DNA of 64,000 nucleotides from Siniperca chuatsi (lineage: Eukaryota > Chordata > Actinopteri > Centrarchiformes > Sinipercidae), in contig NC_058046.1 in NCBI RefSeq assembly GCF_020085105.1, forward strand, positions 1,306,128 through 1,370,127. The letters are read 5' to 3'. Every line of letters starts with the position of its first letter. Position 1 is the first letter of the stretch. Below the pieces are notes generated by a model. The model had not been told where the DNA came from and did no database searches. It was given only the letters and a program-made list of their open reading frames with translations. Of the stretch, positions 33,450 through 46,288 are shown in pieces. The position numbers were made by a program, and so were the translations under genes.

Positions 33450-34380
33450 TCACCGGCCCGAAGATGCAGAAACCAGGTCGACGGGAAGCCAGAAGGACAC
33501 GCTGACGCCAGAGTATCTCCAGCTGCGGTTCCTCTAACGTCCACTAGATGCTGCTGTGATCAAACTCCGACTGTATTGAAGTGAATGGGAAAACCCCCGA
33601 CTTCTCTCTAGAAATACAAAGCCGGTATAGCTGTTATTCAACGAGTCGAGCTCTCAGAAGATCGCTGATCTTCTCTCGGCAGCCTGAGCGCAGATTTATG
33701 ATCCCAGACGCTGAAGGTGATGTGAAACCCTAAATGTGTAAAGCTGGAGCGACAGATTGAACTCAGAGGACCTTAAACGCACCACGACGCTCCACTTTGC
33801 CTCCTGTCTGTGGAGTTTCTGGGGCTGTGATGCTGCAGACAGCCGTCTGTGAGCTGAGGGGAGCAGGGAGAGCTCTGATTGGCTGAGAAGACGTCTGAGG
33901 TTTCCAGGTGTTGAGCTGAAGCAGGTAGGATCTGACTGTAGGAGTGAAACACACAGAGTTTAGGCGATGCGGCAACGATAAAACACAGGATTCATCGTCC
34001 AGCCGAGACGCTGACGACACCTGCCGTCTCACCTGCATCCGTGCTCTCTGAAGGTCAACGTTTTACCCAATCAGGGTGTTTCTGGATGAAACCGGAAGCA
34101 GCCTGAGGAGCAGAAAGCATCAGCTGTGTGTGGAGCGATGAGGAGGCTGGAGCCTTCCTCACACGAACACATGAAGCCGACAGAAGCGTCACGTTTCCAT
34201 CAATCGACCAATCGATTAATGAACTCTAGCACTTAAACGATTATCAGTCAATCAGCAACATTTGATTAATCATCAAGTACAGGATTTTAAAAAAATGGTT
34301 TCTTCTTGACTGTAGTTTTGGAATATTTTCAGCGACAAATCTAAACTTTGACCTGGTGAGATTATAAATTCTGAATTATT
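33450..34380. other. Intergenic region upstream of sdhaf1
   Basis: GC-richer up to about 34140, with CCAAT-type motifs at 33878 and 34058-34062 that may belong to the sdhaf1 promoter. 34200-34330 contains ATCGATTAAT words that look like a fragment of the GGCTGCAACTAA-type MITE. No exon seen. Confidence 0.45.
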
Positions 34381-34387
34381 AGATACA

Positions 34388-34411
34388 CACATACATAAAT
34401 ACATACATACA

Positions 34412-34491
<80 letters not shown>
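34388..34491. repeat. (CATA)n followed by (AT)n microsatellite
   Basis: About twelve CATA units (34388-34440) pass directly into alternating AT (34440-34491). Confidence 0.92.
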
Positions 34492-34493
<2 letters not shown>

Positions 34494-34499
34494 TTATAA

Positions 34500-35029
34500 A
34501 TATATATATTTACATACAGACTGAAGTGAAGTATTTTTGCAGCAGGAGATCTGGTGGTGGTGGAAGTGCAGAAACACAGCCAACTATAACACTAACTCAA
34601 CTAGGAGGCTGGCGGATGAAGACACACACCAGGTAACTCACCTGTTTGACGCTGCGGGTTAAGACATGTTTCACCTGTTAGTTAATCGATCGAAATATAA
34701 ACGTAGAGTATAACCTAAACATCATTATTAGCGGCGTTAGCTGATGTAAACAGCCCGTGTGACCTTACTGCACGTTACAACACCACTGTGAAGCCAGCGG
34801 ACTACAAACTGCTACTTCCGGTAATAGATTTTTTTTTTTTACAATAAATAACTTATTTAGAACCACGAAGAAAAGGTAGATTTTGTTAACGATTAGGACG
34901 CCCGGAAAAATACTACTTGTTATTAACGCGTGTGTAGGTATATTTCAACCTGCTCCCGCACCCGATGCGGAGTTACGTATACTCGCCACCGCTTTTATTC
35001 TGGAAATCCCAAACCGGAAAAGGTTGGGA
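34500..35029. other. Gene-free stretch upstream of nudt18
   Basis: No exon or known repeat. An ETS-like CTTCCGGTAA lies near 34815, but no gene can be tied to it. Confidence 0.4.
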
Positions 35030-35108
35030 CGCACTTCCGGGTTAGCGCGTATGCGTCAGACGTCAGACGTCAGTCAGCGTCGCTAACACGGCAGCTGATC
35101 GCAGGAAG
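35030..35108 (+). promoter_or_regulatory. nudt18: Putative nudt18 promoter and untranslated first exon
   Basis: ACTTCCGGG (35033-35041) is an ETS-type site, and GACGTCAGACGTCAG repeats (about 35058-35072) are CRE-like. A consensus-like donor, GGAAG then GTTCGT, lies at 35108/35109. A strong acceptor, TCGCTGCAG, ends at 35719, three bases before the ATG, so a 611-base intron in the 5' untranslated region is likely. Start site and use of this exon are inferred. Confidence 0.45.
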
Positions 35109-35719
35109 GTTCGTGGTTTCGTTTCTGTTCTGTTTCTTGTGTTTTTCTGTTGTGACTTTTTGATGAAAGTGCAGAAACTTTCCGCGAGACTGTAGTTCAC
35201 ACTTCCGCCCTCTGACTCGGATCATTACTGAAGCTTATCAGCCATTAACCTCTGCACGTTCAGCGCCGACGACAGGCTCGTTACGCGGAAATAACCGCGC
35301 AGTAATGAATAAAAGTGTTTCTTTATTGTCAAATGTTTTAAAATTGTGTCCAAAAAACGACCCATCACATCACGTGAAGTACTTAAACTAATGTGAAGCT
35401 GCGACTCAGAACTGACTTTTATTAGCACTGTCTATTAAATTACATAATGAGTGTTAACATTCACTAAAAATAGTATATATATACATATGTATATGGAAAT
35501 ATGTGCGTGTATATATATATGTATGTACATAATTGTATATCTTCCTTGTAAATATAATGTTGTGATTGTTTTTTATGTATTTTATTTTAGTGTTTTATTC
35601 TATTATAATTCTAAATATTTGTTTCTTTTTTATACCATCAAAAACTGTAATAATCATTAGTTATATATTATTATTACCTTAGTGTTTTTATTTCCCTGCG
35701 TGTGTTTGTGTCGCTGCAG
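35109..35719. other. Probable 5' UTR intron of nudt18
   Basis: AT-rich sequence with ATATATGTATGT runs. No coding signal. Confidence 0.45.
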
Positions 35720-35721
35720 AC

Positions 35722-38700
35722 ATGGAGGTGAAGGAGGAGGAGCAGCGGCGGCAGGTGGAGGAGCAGGTGGAGAGGCTGCTGAGCGGTCAGGGGTCAGAGG
35801 TCACCGGGTACGACGTGGGCCTGGAGCAGAGCAAACCGGCAGCTCTGAGGAAGACCGTTACCTACATCGTCTGCGCCGTCATCTTCAACGATGAGGTCAC
35901 CCGTGCTGACGGCTTCCTGTTTCTGACGCGCTCACATGTCACAGAGTGATGTCACAATGTATGTGTGTGTGTGTGTGTGTGTGTGTCCTCCAACAGGAGG
36001 AGGTGCTGATGGTGCAGGAGGCGAAGCAGGACTGTTACGAGCAGTGGTACCTGCCTGCGGGGCGGGTGGAGGTGGGGGAGAGCCTGGAGGAGGCGCTGAG
36101 GAGGGAGGTGAGACACACACCCACACACACGCGCGCACACACCTGTCCGGTTACCTGAGTTACAGCTCTGTTTGTCTGCAGGTGAAGGAGGAGGCGGGGT
36201 TTGACTGCGAGCCAATCACCTTACTGCTGATCCAGGAGCAGGGACCACAGTGGATCCGCTTCATCTTCCTCGCCAAAGTCACAGGTCAGAGGTCACACAC
36301 ACACACACACACACACATTCACATGTTTGTACTTCTGTACTTATGAGGACCCTGATTGACATAATCCGTCCCCGAACCCTCTCAGCCCGACCTGAAGCTA
36401 AAGCCGTGACGTCGTCGACCTCGCCGTGATGTCGTTCATGACATAGTGATGTTTATACATTCATAGATTGTGGATTCTTACAGCGAGGAGGAGCAGATTA
36501 TTAACGAGGTAATTAAATTATTACTCAAGGCAAAATATTTCTGACTTGTTTTATTCTGAATATGCGGTCGGTTTAAACGTCAGCAGCGCGAGACTCCGCG
36601 GTGTTCCCGAGGTAAGCTGCGTTTTTTTACCTGCACACATTAACTTTGTGCAGCAGCGCTGCCTCTGTGGACTTATACGCACAGACATCACAGCTGGAGC
36701 TGAAATGACCGGTGTAGCGGTGAGGGTCGGAGGTGAGTCCTGGGTTCGAACATTTGTGACGCGCTTGAAGTCTGTACTTTACAAATGTTCTGAGATCCAA
36801 CATGCGTTTCGTAGGTTTATTGCACACGAGCCATCAAAGCGCGGCAGACAGAGGACGGACGTGAAAACCAGATAAAACAGGTAACGTAGACGGACAAAAA
36901 ACAGGAAAATCAGGCGGTCAGCAAAAATTACGGCTACCCGCCCCTGACTCTCAACAGCCTGGCCTCAGGTAAGTGCGCACCTTTACAGACATACGCGCAC
37001 CTGCTCCCGTGAGCTCCGCCCCCTCAGCACCAGACCAACACACAGTGCACCCGCGTTCTGTCTCCTACAATAAGTGAGTCGATCGAAAGACAAATAACCG
37101 GTAAGTATTTTGATAATCGATTAATCGTTAAAGTTATCTTTCAAGCAAAACACGTGAAAAGCTTCCGGTCATGCTCTGACTGAACTTCTGCAGTTTGATA
37201 ATTTGCTGCTTTTCTCTGTCACGAATCGAATCTCTTCGGGTTTTGAAGCGTCGGCCCAACGAGAAACAAGACGTTTGAAGACGTCACCAGACGGGCATGT
37301 TTTCGCTATTATTTGACATTTCAGAGATTCAACGATTAACGGATAATGAAGATAATCATGAGCTGCAGCCCTAATCGCCACATTTCAATAAACATTAATA
37401 AATATATAGAAATGAAAACAAACAGCGTGGCGTCTGGCGTTAGATGTAGCTGGGGAGTGAATGCAGTGATGAGAACAGGTGTGCAGCTGCAGGTGAAGGT
37501 GTTTTTAAGATGTGTAATAAAGTAAACAAGGCTCATCTCCTTTTGTCTCGCTGTGTCAGGTGGGAGTATAAAGAGTCTGTCGGCGGCAGACCGGGAGTCT
37601 CTTCAGGCCTCCTGGTGGGACAGACGGTCTGTCCTCCCTCTCAGAGGACGAGACATCCTCCGTCTCATCGACTGCGGACTCAAGTACGACTTTAAACTCT
37701 CTCGGCCCCGGAGCTCCAGTCTTTGTGCTAAGCTAAGCTAAACACATGTCTGTACTGGACACAGAGAGGAAACTGGAGAAGACAGGACTGTTCCTGTCCT
37801 GCAAAACCAACACATTTCTGATGGTCCGAGTTTTTGTAACAATAATGTAAATATGTATTATCTTAAAACGACGGCATACGTACCGGTTTGTGTGTTGGCT
37901 TTGTTTTGGGATCGTTAAGATTAGTGTCAGTTTTCTCACGCTGCTTTAACCAACGTGGTCTGAATGTATTCGTATACGCAGCGATGGAAACGGCGAGAGT
38001 ATGAAGATTAAAACACCAGCACTGACTCTGGCGGCTGTGCTGCTTTCAGGTACCGTCAGGATCCCTGGCATCCTGTCACGTTACCTGTAGACATGAGCTG
38101 CCGTCACGTGGTGCAGAGACTCGTCCTGGTCTTCACCAACGCTCAGGAGCAGGTCTGGGTTCTGCTCATCAAAGGTAAAATGAACTTTGGGTTTTTGGTT
38201 TATTTTCGCTGATTAAAGCTCTGACTATTAAAAATGACAGCATTTGAACATTTTCCTTTCAGAGCAGAGGCCTGATAATCAATCATCACAATAGGTAGAT
38301 TGCAAACATATGAAGAATATGGATCTGGGAGGACGTCGAGCATTAAAACCACATTAAATTCAATTTGGGTTTAATTACACTGGCTGATGTGAGGCGTCCA
38401 TCTTTGTTTCCATTTCTTTTTTTACCATTTAAAATCTTTATTCGCAAAAGATTTGCACCATCAAACAAAACTGTTTGGGGAAATTCGTCCACATTCTTCC
38501 ATCATTCAGTCCTGTTCATTCATTTGCAGCTCCACTCTGATTCCACCATTTTGAGTCTTTGTTTGTCCCGTCTTTCTTCCAGTTGTGCTTCTTGTAGTCT
38601 GAAAATATGAGTCGGATTTATAGGACCATCAGAGCTCTCAGTTTTTACTACTATCTTGGATGACAAATAAAGTTGTTATGTCATTTCAAATAACACGCTG

Positions 38701-40540
38701 TAAATAAACTGTCAGCAGTTTTGTTTTACGTATTTGTGCTATATCAGAGCTTTCAGAATTACTGTTGAGGTCTCTTAGTCTGCAGGCTCTTAGTCTGAGA
38801 CATTTAACATTTGAAAACTTTGGCTTCTTTTGTTCAATGAAGAAAAGGATTTTATAGAAAAATGTGATTATATTTCTCAAATCGTAGAAAAGGTTTCAGT
38901 CGTAGTCGTCTGGACGCTGTTTTCAGAATCAAGACGTTTCAGAAGTCATTCTCAATTGTGAAAATGGTCTGAGAACTCAGAAATCTAAGCTACTCTGTGT
39001 TGCTTAAGCCCCGCCCTCAGGGAGGAGTCTACCTGAGTATCTGCTGTTTACCTGCCTAGTTTCACCTGAAACTGACCTTCTTTTGTTTCCATGATGGCCC
39101 AGTAATCAGTAATCAGGCCTGTTGTTTTCTGGCTGCACCTCCCTCATCACTGTTAAGTACCTGATTAGCATGTGATTGGTTTGACCACGGTGTTAATACA
39201 CTGTGGTAAATGGTTGGCAAGTTGAATCTCAGACCACCATTTCTGCTCAAAGAGGGGTTTTCTTTTTTCACAAAAGAAAACTGAGGAAAACTGCAAAGAA
39301 CGGTACACAGGTGAGACTAAACAGCCACTTCACAAAAGACTTTATCAGCACAGATGACACGATAACTCAGGATCGCAGAGCGCCGTGCATTTGCATCTAA
39401 AAGCTACAAACCGCACATTTGAAGACAGCGAGGTGAAGAGTCTAAGTAGAGAGAAGAGTTGGTTTGAAAGACGAGTCAAAGAAGCCATTTTTGTGAAAAA
39501 AGAAAACCCCTCTTTAAACAGAAATGGTGGTCTGAGATTCAACTTGCCAACCGTTTACCACAGTGTATTAACACCGTGGTCAAACCAATCAAATGCTAAT
39601 CAGGTACTTGCCACCACAGTGTATGACCGTGGTCAAGGCTAATCAGGTACTTAACAGTGATGAGGGAGGTGCAGCCAGAAAACAATAGGCCTGATTACTG
39701 ATTACTGGGCCATCATGGAAACTATTAGGTCAGTTTCAGGTGAAACTAGCTAACTAACAGATACTCAGGTAGACTCCTTCCTGAGGGCGGGGCTTAAGCA
39801 ACACAGAGTAGCTTAAATTTCTGAGTTCTCAGACCATTTTCACAATTGAGAATGACTTCCGGATGGGAGCTGAAACGTCTTGATTCTGAAAACAGTGTCC
39901 AGATGACTACGACTGACACCTTTTCTACGATGTAACACTCCTGGACGAATGAGGGACTACACCGTCTATATTTCTCAAAGTACGGTATTACAAGAGTATC
40001 AGTATCAGTTTCTCACTTTTCTTCCAGACAAATCAGTTTTTTGTCCCAGACTACATTACCCATGAGTCTCAGCGACCGTTACTTTGGAGAAGACTTCCTG
40101 TGTGTTTTATCATTTGTGAAGATCCATGAACTAACCCCTCCCCCCTCTGTCCTGCAGCCCCGGTGCTCCACCTCCCCACAGCGGCGGCGGTGAAGACCCA
40201 TGCGGTGACCTGGGCATCCAACATGGTGGTGCAGGACGCCATGCCATCAGCGTACTACGACCAAAACGTCAGCACGCTGGGCGTCTTCAGCCTGCAGCAC
40301 AACGGCCGGCAGCACGGGAAGACGGACGGCATGTGCTTCAACACGCTGGTGGCGCTGGTGCCCGACCGCGTCCATCGCAACGAGGACGGAGAGAAGGTGG
40401 AGTGGACGGGGACGGGGCAGCCTCCACCTGTGGAAAACCCTCGATACGTCTGGCATGAAGTCCAGAAACAAACCCTGAGAGAGAAACTGCTGAAAAAGAC
40501 CAAGAACACCTCCATCTTACCCATCCACAGCCTCTACTGA
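35722..40540 (+). CDS. nudt18: Nudix hydrolase 18 (8-oxo-dGDP phosphatase, MTH3), 6 coding exons
   Basis: NUDT18 hydrolyses oxidised nucleoside diphosphates such as 8-oxo-dGDP and 8-oxo-GDP, keeping them out of nucleic acids. Exons are 35722-35895, 35997-36107, 36182-36284, 37560-37683, 38050-38174 and 40158-40540. All junctions are GT-AG and in phase, giving 339 residues (human about 323). Residues 80-102 form a complete Nudix box, G-x5-E-x7-REV-x-EE-x-GF ([16 protein letters not shown], then VKEEAGF), with all metal-binding glutamates. The box is split across the exon 2/3 junction. Next come [17 protein letters not shown] and [10 protein letters not shown], both conserved in the family. The C-terminal half includes [20 protein letters not shown] and ends SILPIHSLY. 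Intron 5 (38175-40157) carries a palindromic Penelope-derived insertion. No inactivating change was seen. Confidence 0.94.
36368..37089. other. nudt18 intron 3, unassigned part
   Basis: Intron sequence with short open frames of no recognised product (36546-36875). No known repeat identified. Confidence 0.4.
37090..37385 (-). mobile_element. GGCTGCAACTAA-type MITE copy in nudt18 intron 3
   Basis: Reverse-oriented copy: begins near TAAGTATTTTGATAATCGAT and ends GAGCTGCAGCCCTAATCG. It preserves the terminal CTGCAGCCCTA and the internal ATCGATTAATCG words, while the middle is strongly diverged. Confidence 0.7.
38882..39966. mobile_element. Palindromic Penelope-derived element, copy B, with 13-bp TSD
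   Basis: Begins TCGTAGAAAAGGTTTCAG and ends GGGACTACACCGTC. It is flanked by an exact 13-bp duplication, TATATTTCTCAAA, at 38869-38881 and 39967-39979. The left arm (38882-39270) is the inverted complement of most of the right arm (about 39470-39935). The right arm keeps an open frame (39385-39642) for the tail of a Penelope-type GIY-YIG domain: [34 protein letters not shown], then [16 protein letters not shown]. The catalytic GIY and YIG residues and the reverse transcriptase are absent, so the element cannot move itself. It lies in nudt18 intron 5. Confidence 0.82.
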
Positions 40541-40695
40541 CCAAAACACACTATACATCGTTCACCTCTGGGACGTTAGAGGACTCTTATTGTGAAAGGA
40601 TCACATTAACTGTTGGCTTTAAGGGAGGAGCTTTTATTCTGAAAGAAAATGTCTAATTTATTAGTTGGATTGTAGAGTTTAAATGTGAACGGAGC

Positions 40696-40701
40696 AATAA
40701 A
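40696..40701 (+). terminator. nudt18: nudt18 poly(A) signal
   Basis: AATAAA, 156 bases after the TGA, followed by T/G-containing sequence. It is the only canonical signal near the stop. Confidence 0.7.
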
Positions 40702-40799
40702 ATACTACTATTTATGTTTAAGATTCTGCTTTAAAAAACACTTTAAATTAAAACTTAAACATTTTGGGAAATCTGCTTATTATCTTTTCTGAGAGTGAG

Positions 40800-41110
40800 A
40801 TGTTCAGATGGGTTCAGCCTCGTGTCTGTGTGTTAACAACAGAGCTGGAGTCAGGACGGGGTTAGCTTAGCTTAGCATAAAGACTGGACGCAGGGGGGAA
40901 ACACCTACCAACACCCTTCCAGCTCACTGACTAACATGTATCTTCTGTGTACGCCGTACAAAAGGAAAGGCGTAGTTTTAGGCGGAGTAATGTGCTGGAA
41001 CTATTTCTTTTTGAACTACAGTCAGGCTCAGTGACTGTCTGCAGCTTCCTGTAGTCCTGTCGTCACCCGGCCATAGCTACCACTGAGCACACTGTGCAGG
41101 GACCAAACCA
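40800..41110. repeat. Dispersed repeat (AGCTTAGCATAAAGACTGGA type)
   Basis: Shares GTTAGCTTAGCTTAGCATAA, AGACTGGA and GGGGGAAACA words with 58900-59040, which reads GCTTAGCACAAAGACTGGAA and AGGGGAAACAGC. A short related piece in reverse orientation lies at about 37715-37750. It is a common teleost noncoding repeat of unknown class, lying between the convergent nudt18 and FAM240-like genes. Confidence 0.6.
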
Positions 41111-41176
41111 AAACCTGTGCAAGTATTTATACTTTTACTTTCATCACGCTCACCTCAGCTGTGTTCAAAAAGTCAC

Positions 41177-41182
41177 TTTATT
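41177..41182 (-). terminator. Poly(A) signal of the FAM240-like gene
   Basis: TTTATT (AATAAA on the minus strand), 52 bases after the stop codon at 41234. It gives a very short 3' untranslated region. Confidence 0.6.
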
Positions 41183-41233
41183 GCATTTAACATTAGGATG
41201 GCACAGCGTGTCTTCATCCCTGTTTGTTTGAGC

Positions 41234-44200
41234 TCATGTCTGGTCAGCTGACTTCTCCATCTTGACCTTCCTGACGTAGTTGTCGTTGAGGCTCTTCAGG
41301 TGTTTGGTTCGGTTCTCCAGACGGACCAGCCACTCCTCCCTCAGCCTGAAAACACACACGGGAAGGTTCTTTAGTCCGACAGTTTCAGACACAGCAGATA
41401 TCCTGCCTCTTGTTTTTCAGCCTGCAGAAGCAGAAAGTCATCCGGATTCATCCCCTCATATCTGTGGAATATCAGGTTGTTCGTGGCAGCAAACTGTTGT
41501 AATTCAGCACGGCCAGGGTTAGAAGAAAAGGATAACTCCCAACAGGAAGTTCTAATGCACTGGCACCAGTTCATAAATTCAACAATCAGAATCAGAAACA
41601 CTTTATTGATCCCCGAAGGGAAACTCTTTGTTACAGCAGCTCGCCTTTACGTCAGTGCACACAGGAGAAAGTACTAGAAAACAATATGATACACTATAAA
41701 ACAGGTCAGAAAATAAATTAAGTATCAGGTGGGTATAAGTATGAGATAAACTAAGTGTCAAGTACCAGGTGGGTTTACCGGTTGATGATGATAATACAGT
41801 ATAATAATACAATGTAATAATATAAGTAATAAGCAGAGGTGCATGTACTGTCGAGAGTAATGGAGGTATATAATATCAATAACAATAATTAAGAAAAACT
41901 AACATGGGAAAACTAATATTGCACGGGAGTAATACACAGAATATTGCACAATTATTCAAGTATTGCAGAGATGTTAATGATCAGTGTCCAGTTTAGTGAC
42001 TTCGGGTCATACAGACTGACACTTAGAGGGAGGAGTTAAAGAGTCTGATGGCCACAGGCAGGAATGACTTCCTGTGGCGCTCTGTGGTGCATTGTGGGGG
42101 GATGAGTCTTCCGCTGAAGGTGCTCCTTTGTTTGACCAGCGCGTCATGGAGCGGGTGGGAGACGCCGTCCAAGATGGCGTGTAGTTTACCCAGCATCCTC
42201 CTCTCTGACACCACCGCCAGAGAGTCCAGCTCCACCCCCACAATGTCACCGGCCTTACGGATCAGTTTGTTGAGTCTGTTGGCGTCCGCTACCCTCAGCC
42301 TGCTGCCCCAGCATGCAACAGCATACAACTACATGCAACAAGCCCTACTTCCTAGTTTAATAAAAGATCTAAAACCAAAAGGGGAAAGGGATTTTGGGGG
42401 GGAAGAAACGACAAAGAAGTGAAGGACTATGAATGAAGACGGAGCAGCTGAAGGGGCTACGTAGGAGGGAGATACCACCACTGCTTCATAAGATTGTATA
42501 GATATGTATGTTTGGTACGCACAATATTGAAACTGTTATGTTATCAGGTAAAGATCAGAAGAGCGGCACAGCCAGAACAAACCATTTAATATCCCTTTTC
42601 ACCATAGAGGTAAATATTAAGGTGTCGCTTGGAGAGCAGAAACAGAAGAGTTAAGTGCTGAGAAAAGACTTTGAGGTTTAGTACTTTTCCATCAGAAGCA
42701 AAATAAAGAGAAAATTGCTTAAAGACGAAAATGAACATGCTGTTACGGTGTGTCGAGCAGGAAAGCAGGAGTAGGACCCCAAATGCAGACTAGGAGGCAG
42801 AGCTGGTGCAGACAGCTGATCTAATGAGCTGCTCACGCAGAGATGAACCAACCAGTCCGGACAGGCAAGAGCCCAAAAGGTAGAAGGCAAAATCCAAAAC
42901 TCGCAAGAAAAAAGTCCAAGAAAACACGAGACGCGACGACGATCCGACACAGAACAAAGGAAGAACACAGGTACGGAAGACACTCAGGTGAGGGGAGTCA
43001 GGTGAAAACAATCAAAGCGACCAACAACAGGAAGCAAAACTACCACACACACGAGGGAAGGAGAGTATTTCAAAATAAAACAGGAAATCAACTAGACACA
43101 AACCCAAAACCATGACGCATGCATACATTAATATTATTGGGACATATAATTGAAACAACATACAACAAATGATCAGATAAGGAAAACCATTAATAATATT
43201 AATGAGATAATACTGAAAAATACATATTGTTGTTTTCTTTTTCATTTATTCTCTGCATCTGTTACAGTAACTGAGATCTTGGTGGAACCTGACAAGGGAA
43301 AGAGAAAAGAGAGAAGAAGAGGAGAAGCCCACTGAAGGATGAAGAAAACAAGTGTGCCATTAAGATAGGTCAATATTAAAGGTAAGTAGGTAAAGATAAA
43401 GATAAAGTAGAGATGAAACTCAGATTTAAGGTTAGGGAAGGTGTCAGTGACCAATCGATAGATCTGTTATTAGATAGATCTGCTGCAACTAACCAATAGA
43501 TTAACCTGCTGATTAATTAATGTATTAAATCGTTTAGTATTTAAAATATCAGAAAACTGAAAAATGAACTTGATGTCTCGTTTTGTTCCGAGCAACAGTC
43601 CAAAACTCAAAGAGGCGAAATAACGTTTTTCTAAAGCAAAGCAGTCTAATGTGACAAGAGGAGGTCATGTGACAAACGCTAATATTGATTAGTGACAGCA
43701 GGTGACGTCACGCTGTCAGGTGTCACAACACAGGACGATGCAGGACAGACACCTGCAGAAAGACTCGGAGGCAGCTTCGTTTTTATTGTATTAGCCGATG
43801 ACGAAATATTAATTTTGCATTGAGTTCGATTAGTCATTCGGATTGAAAGTGATATAAATATGAAGTCAAACTAGTGTTTTCTTCCTCGCAGAGAGTCACG
43901 CTGTGACAGGCCGGGATCAAACTCTTAAATCGCTCGACACTCGAGAACGAATCCGTTCGTCCCAGCGGCTCTCGCGTGAGGCACAGCGTTGGTTCGTTTG
44001 TGGACAAGATGAAAAATATAGAATATCTCCAGACCAAAAGGCCAAACGTCTCACGACCTTTTGCACAACTGTTGCTTAGTTATTACTGTACTGTTCTATC
44101 GTAGAAAAGGTTTCAGTCGTAGTCGTCTGGACGCTGTTTTCAGAATCAAGACGTTTCGGCTCCCATCCGGAAGTCATTCTCAATTGTGAAAATGGTCTGA

Positions 44201-44931
44201 GAACTCAGAAATTTAAGCTACTCTGTGTTGCTTAAGCCCCGCCCTCAGGAAGGGGTCTACCTGAGTATCTGTTGATTAGCTAGTTTCACCTGAAACTGAC
44301 CTAACTGTTTCCATGATGGCCCAGTAATCAGTAATCAGGCCTATTGTTTTCTGGCTGCACCTCCCTCATCACTGTTAAGTACCTGATTAGCATGTGATCG
44401 GCTTGACCACGGTGTTAACACACTGTGGTAAACTTTGAGCAGATTGAATCTCAGACCACCATTTCTGTTCAAAGAGGGGTTTTCTTCCATTTTTTCACAA
44501 TTGAGAATGACTTCCGGATGGGAGCCGAAACGTCTTGATTCTGAAAACAGCGTCCAGACGACTACGACTGAAACCTTTTCTACGATAAAACACTCCTGGA
44601 CGAAATGAGGGACGACACCGTCTTAGACTGTACTGTAAATGTGGTTTTAAAATTTAGACCGACTGACTTTAGTTGAGTTTATTGCATTTATCTTTTTTTA
44701 GGACCATGAACAAAAAAAACATCTCACACAAGGAGAAGTTTTGCAGCAGATTTAGCTCATTTCCACCTGCAGTCTCTAATGCAACTAATGCAAATACAAA
44801 TGCTGTTTCCCCCCAAATACCACCTACTGTACGTAAACATGGACAAAACACATTAACACGCATCAGGGAGCTCGTTCCAGGACCGAATGGCCTAAATGAA
44901 AAGCTTCTTTCAGGTAGAAACTGTGTCATTG

Positions 44932-44972
<41 letters not shown>

Positions 44973-45203
44973 GTGTTTTGGTCGACAGTGTGTGTCGAAG
45001 CAGCAGTGAGGTCATATTTAATGTGCTGCGGTGGCGTCCGGGCGGATCTGGTGTCTTGGTGACAGCTGGGGTGTTATCACCGTCGCATCAGCGTCTCACT
45101 TCGCTTCTTTATTTCACCATCAATCAAATACACACCAACATCGCTGTGTGTGTGCGTGCGTGTGTGCGTGCGCGTGTGCGTGTGTGTGTGTGTGCGCGTG
45201 TGC

Positions 45204-45239
<36 letters not shown>

Positions 45240-46203
45240 CCTAACCCTCACTGTCAGCTGTCCTCAAAGTCTCTTCGTCACCTTCCTGTCGAGTTTTCTG
45301 GATTATTCCATTTGTTCTTTCAGCTGCTGACAATCCTCCTGACCTCAGCAGAGACAGACAGGCAGAGAGACAGGCAGACAGAGAGACAGGCAGGCAGAGA
45401 GACAGGCAGACAGAGAGACAGGCAGGCAGGCAGACAGACAGAGAGACAGGCAGGCAGAGAGACAGGCAGAGAGACAGGCAGGCAGGCAGACAGACAGAGA
45501 GACAGGCAGGCAGGCAGTGAGACAGACAGACAGACAGGCAGACAGACAGGCAGAGAGACAGGCAGGCAGGCAGTGAGACAGACAGACAGACAGGCAGACA
45601 GACAGACAGACAGACAGAGATACAGGCAGACAGGCAGGCAGACAGGCAGAGAGAGAGACAGGCAGACAGACAGACAGACAGTGAGACAGACAGACAGACA
45701 GGCAGACAGGCAGACAGACAGGCAGAGAGACAGGCAGACAGAGAGAGAGACAGGCAGACAGACAGACAGACAGTGAGACAGACAGACAGACAGACAGGCA
45801 GGCAGGCAGGCAGGCAGACAGACAGGCAGGCAGAGAGACAGGCAGGCAGGCATTGAGACAGGCAGACAGACAGGCAGACAGACAGACAGAGAGACAGGCA
45901 GACAGGCAGGCAGGCAGACAGACAGACAGACAGGCAGGCAGGCAGACAGACAGAGAGACAGACAGACAGGCAGAGAGACAGGCAGGCAGGCAGACAGGCA
46001 GACAGACAGGCAGAGAGACAGGCAGGCAGGCATTGAGACAGACAGACAGACAGGCAGACAGACAGACAGACAGACAGACAGACAGGCAGACAGGCAGACA
46101 GACAGGCAGAGAGACAGGCAGGCAGGCAGACAGAGAGACAGGCAGACAGGCAGGCAGACAGGCAGAGAGACAGGCAGGCAGGCAGACAGACAGAGAGACA
46201 GAC

Positions 46204-46288
<85 letters not shown>

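Noticed and set aside
33434-33544. 37-residue upstream extension of the sdhaf1 frame
   Set aside because: Family members begin at the M-x-RHS methionine, and the extension has no matching sequence in known SDHAF1 proteins.
40247-40544. Minus-strand frames of 68-89 codons opposite nudt18 exon 6
   Set aside because: Shadows of the well-supported nudt18 coding exon.
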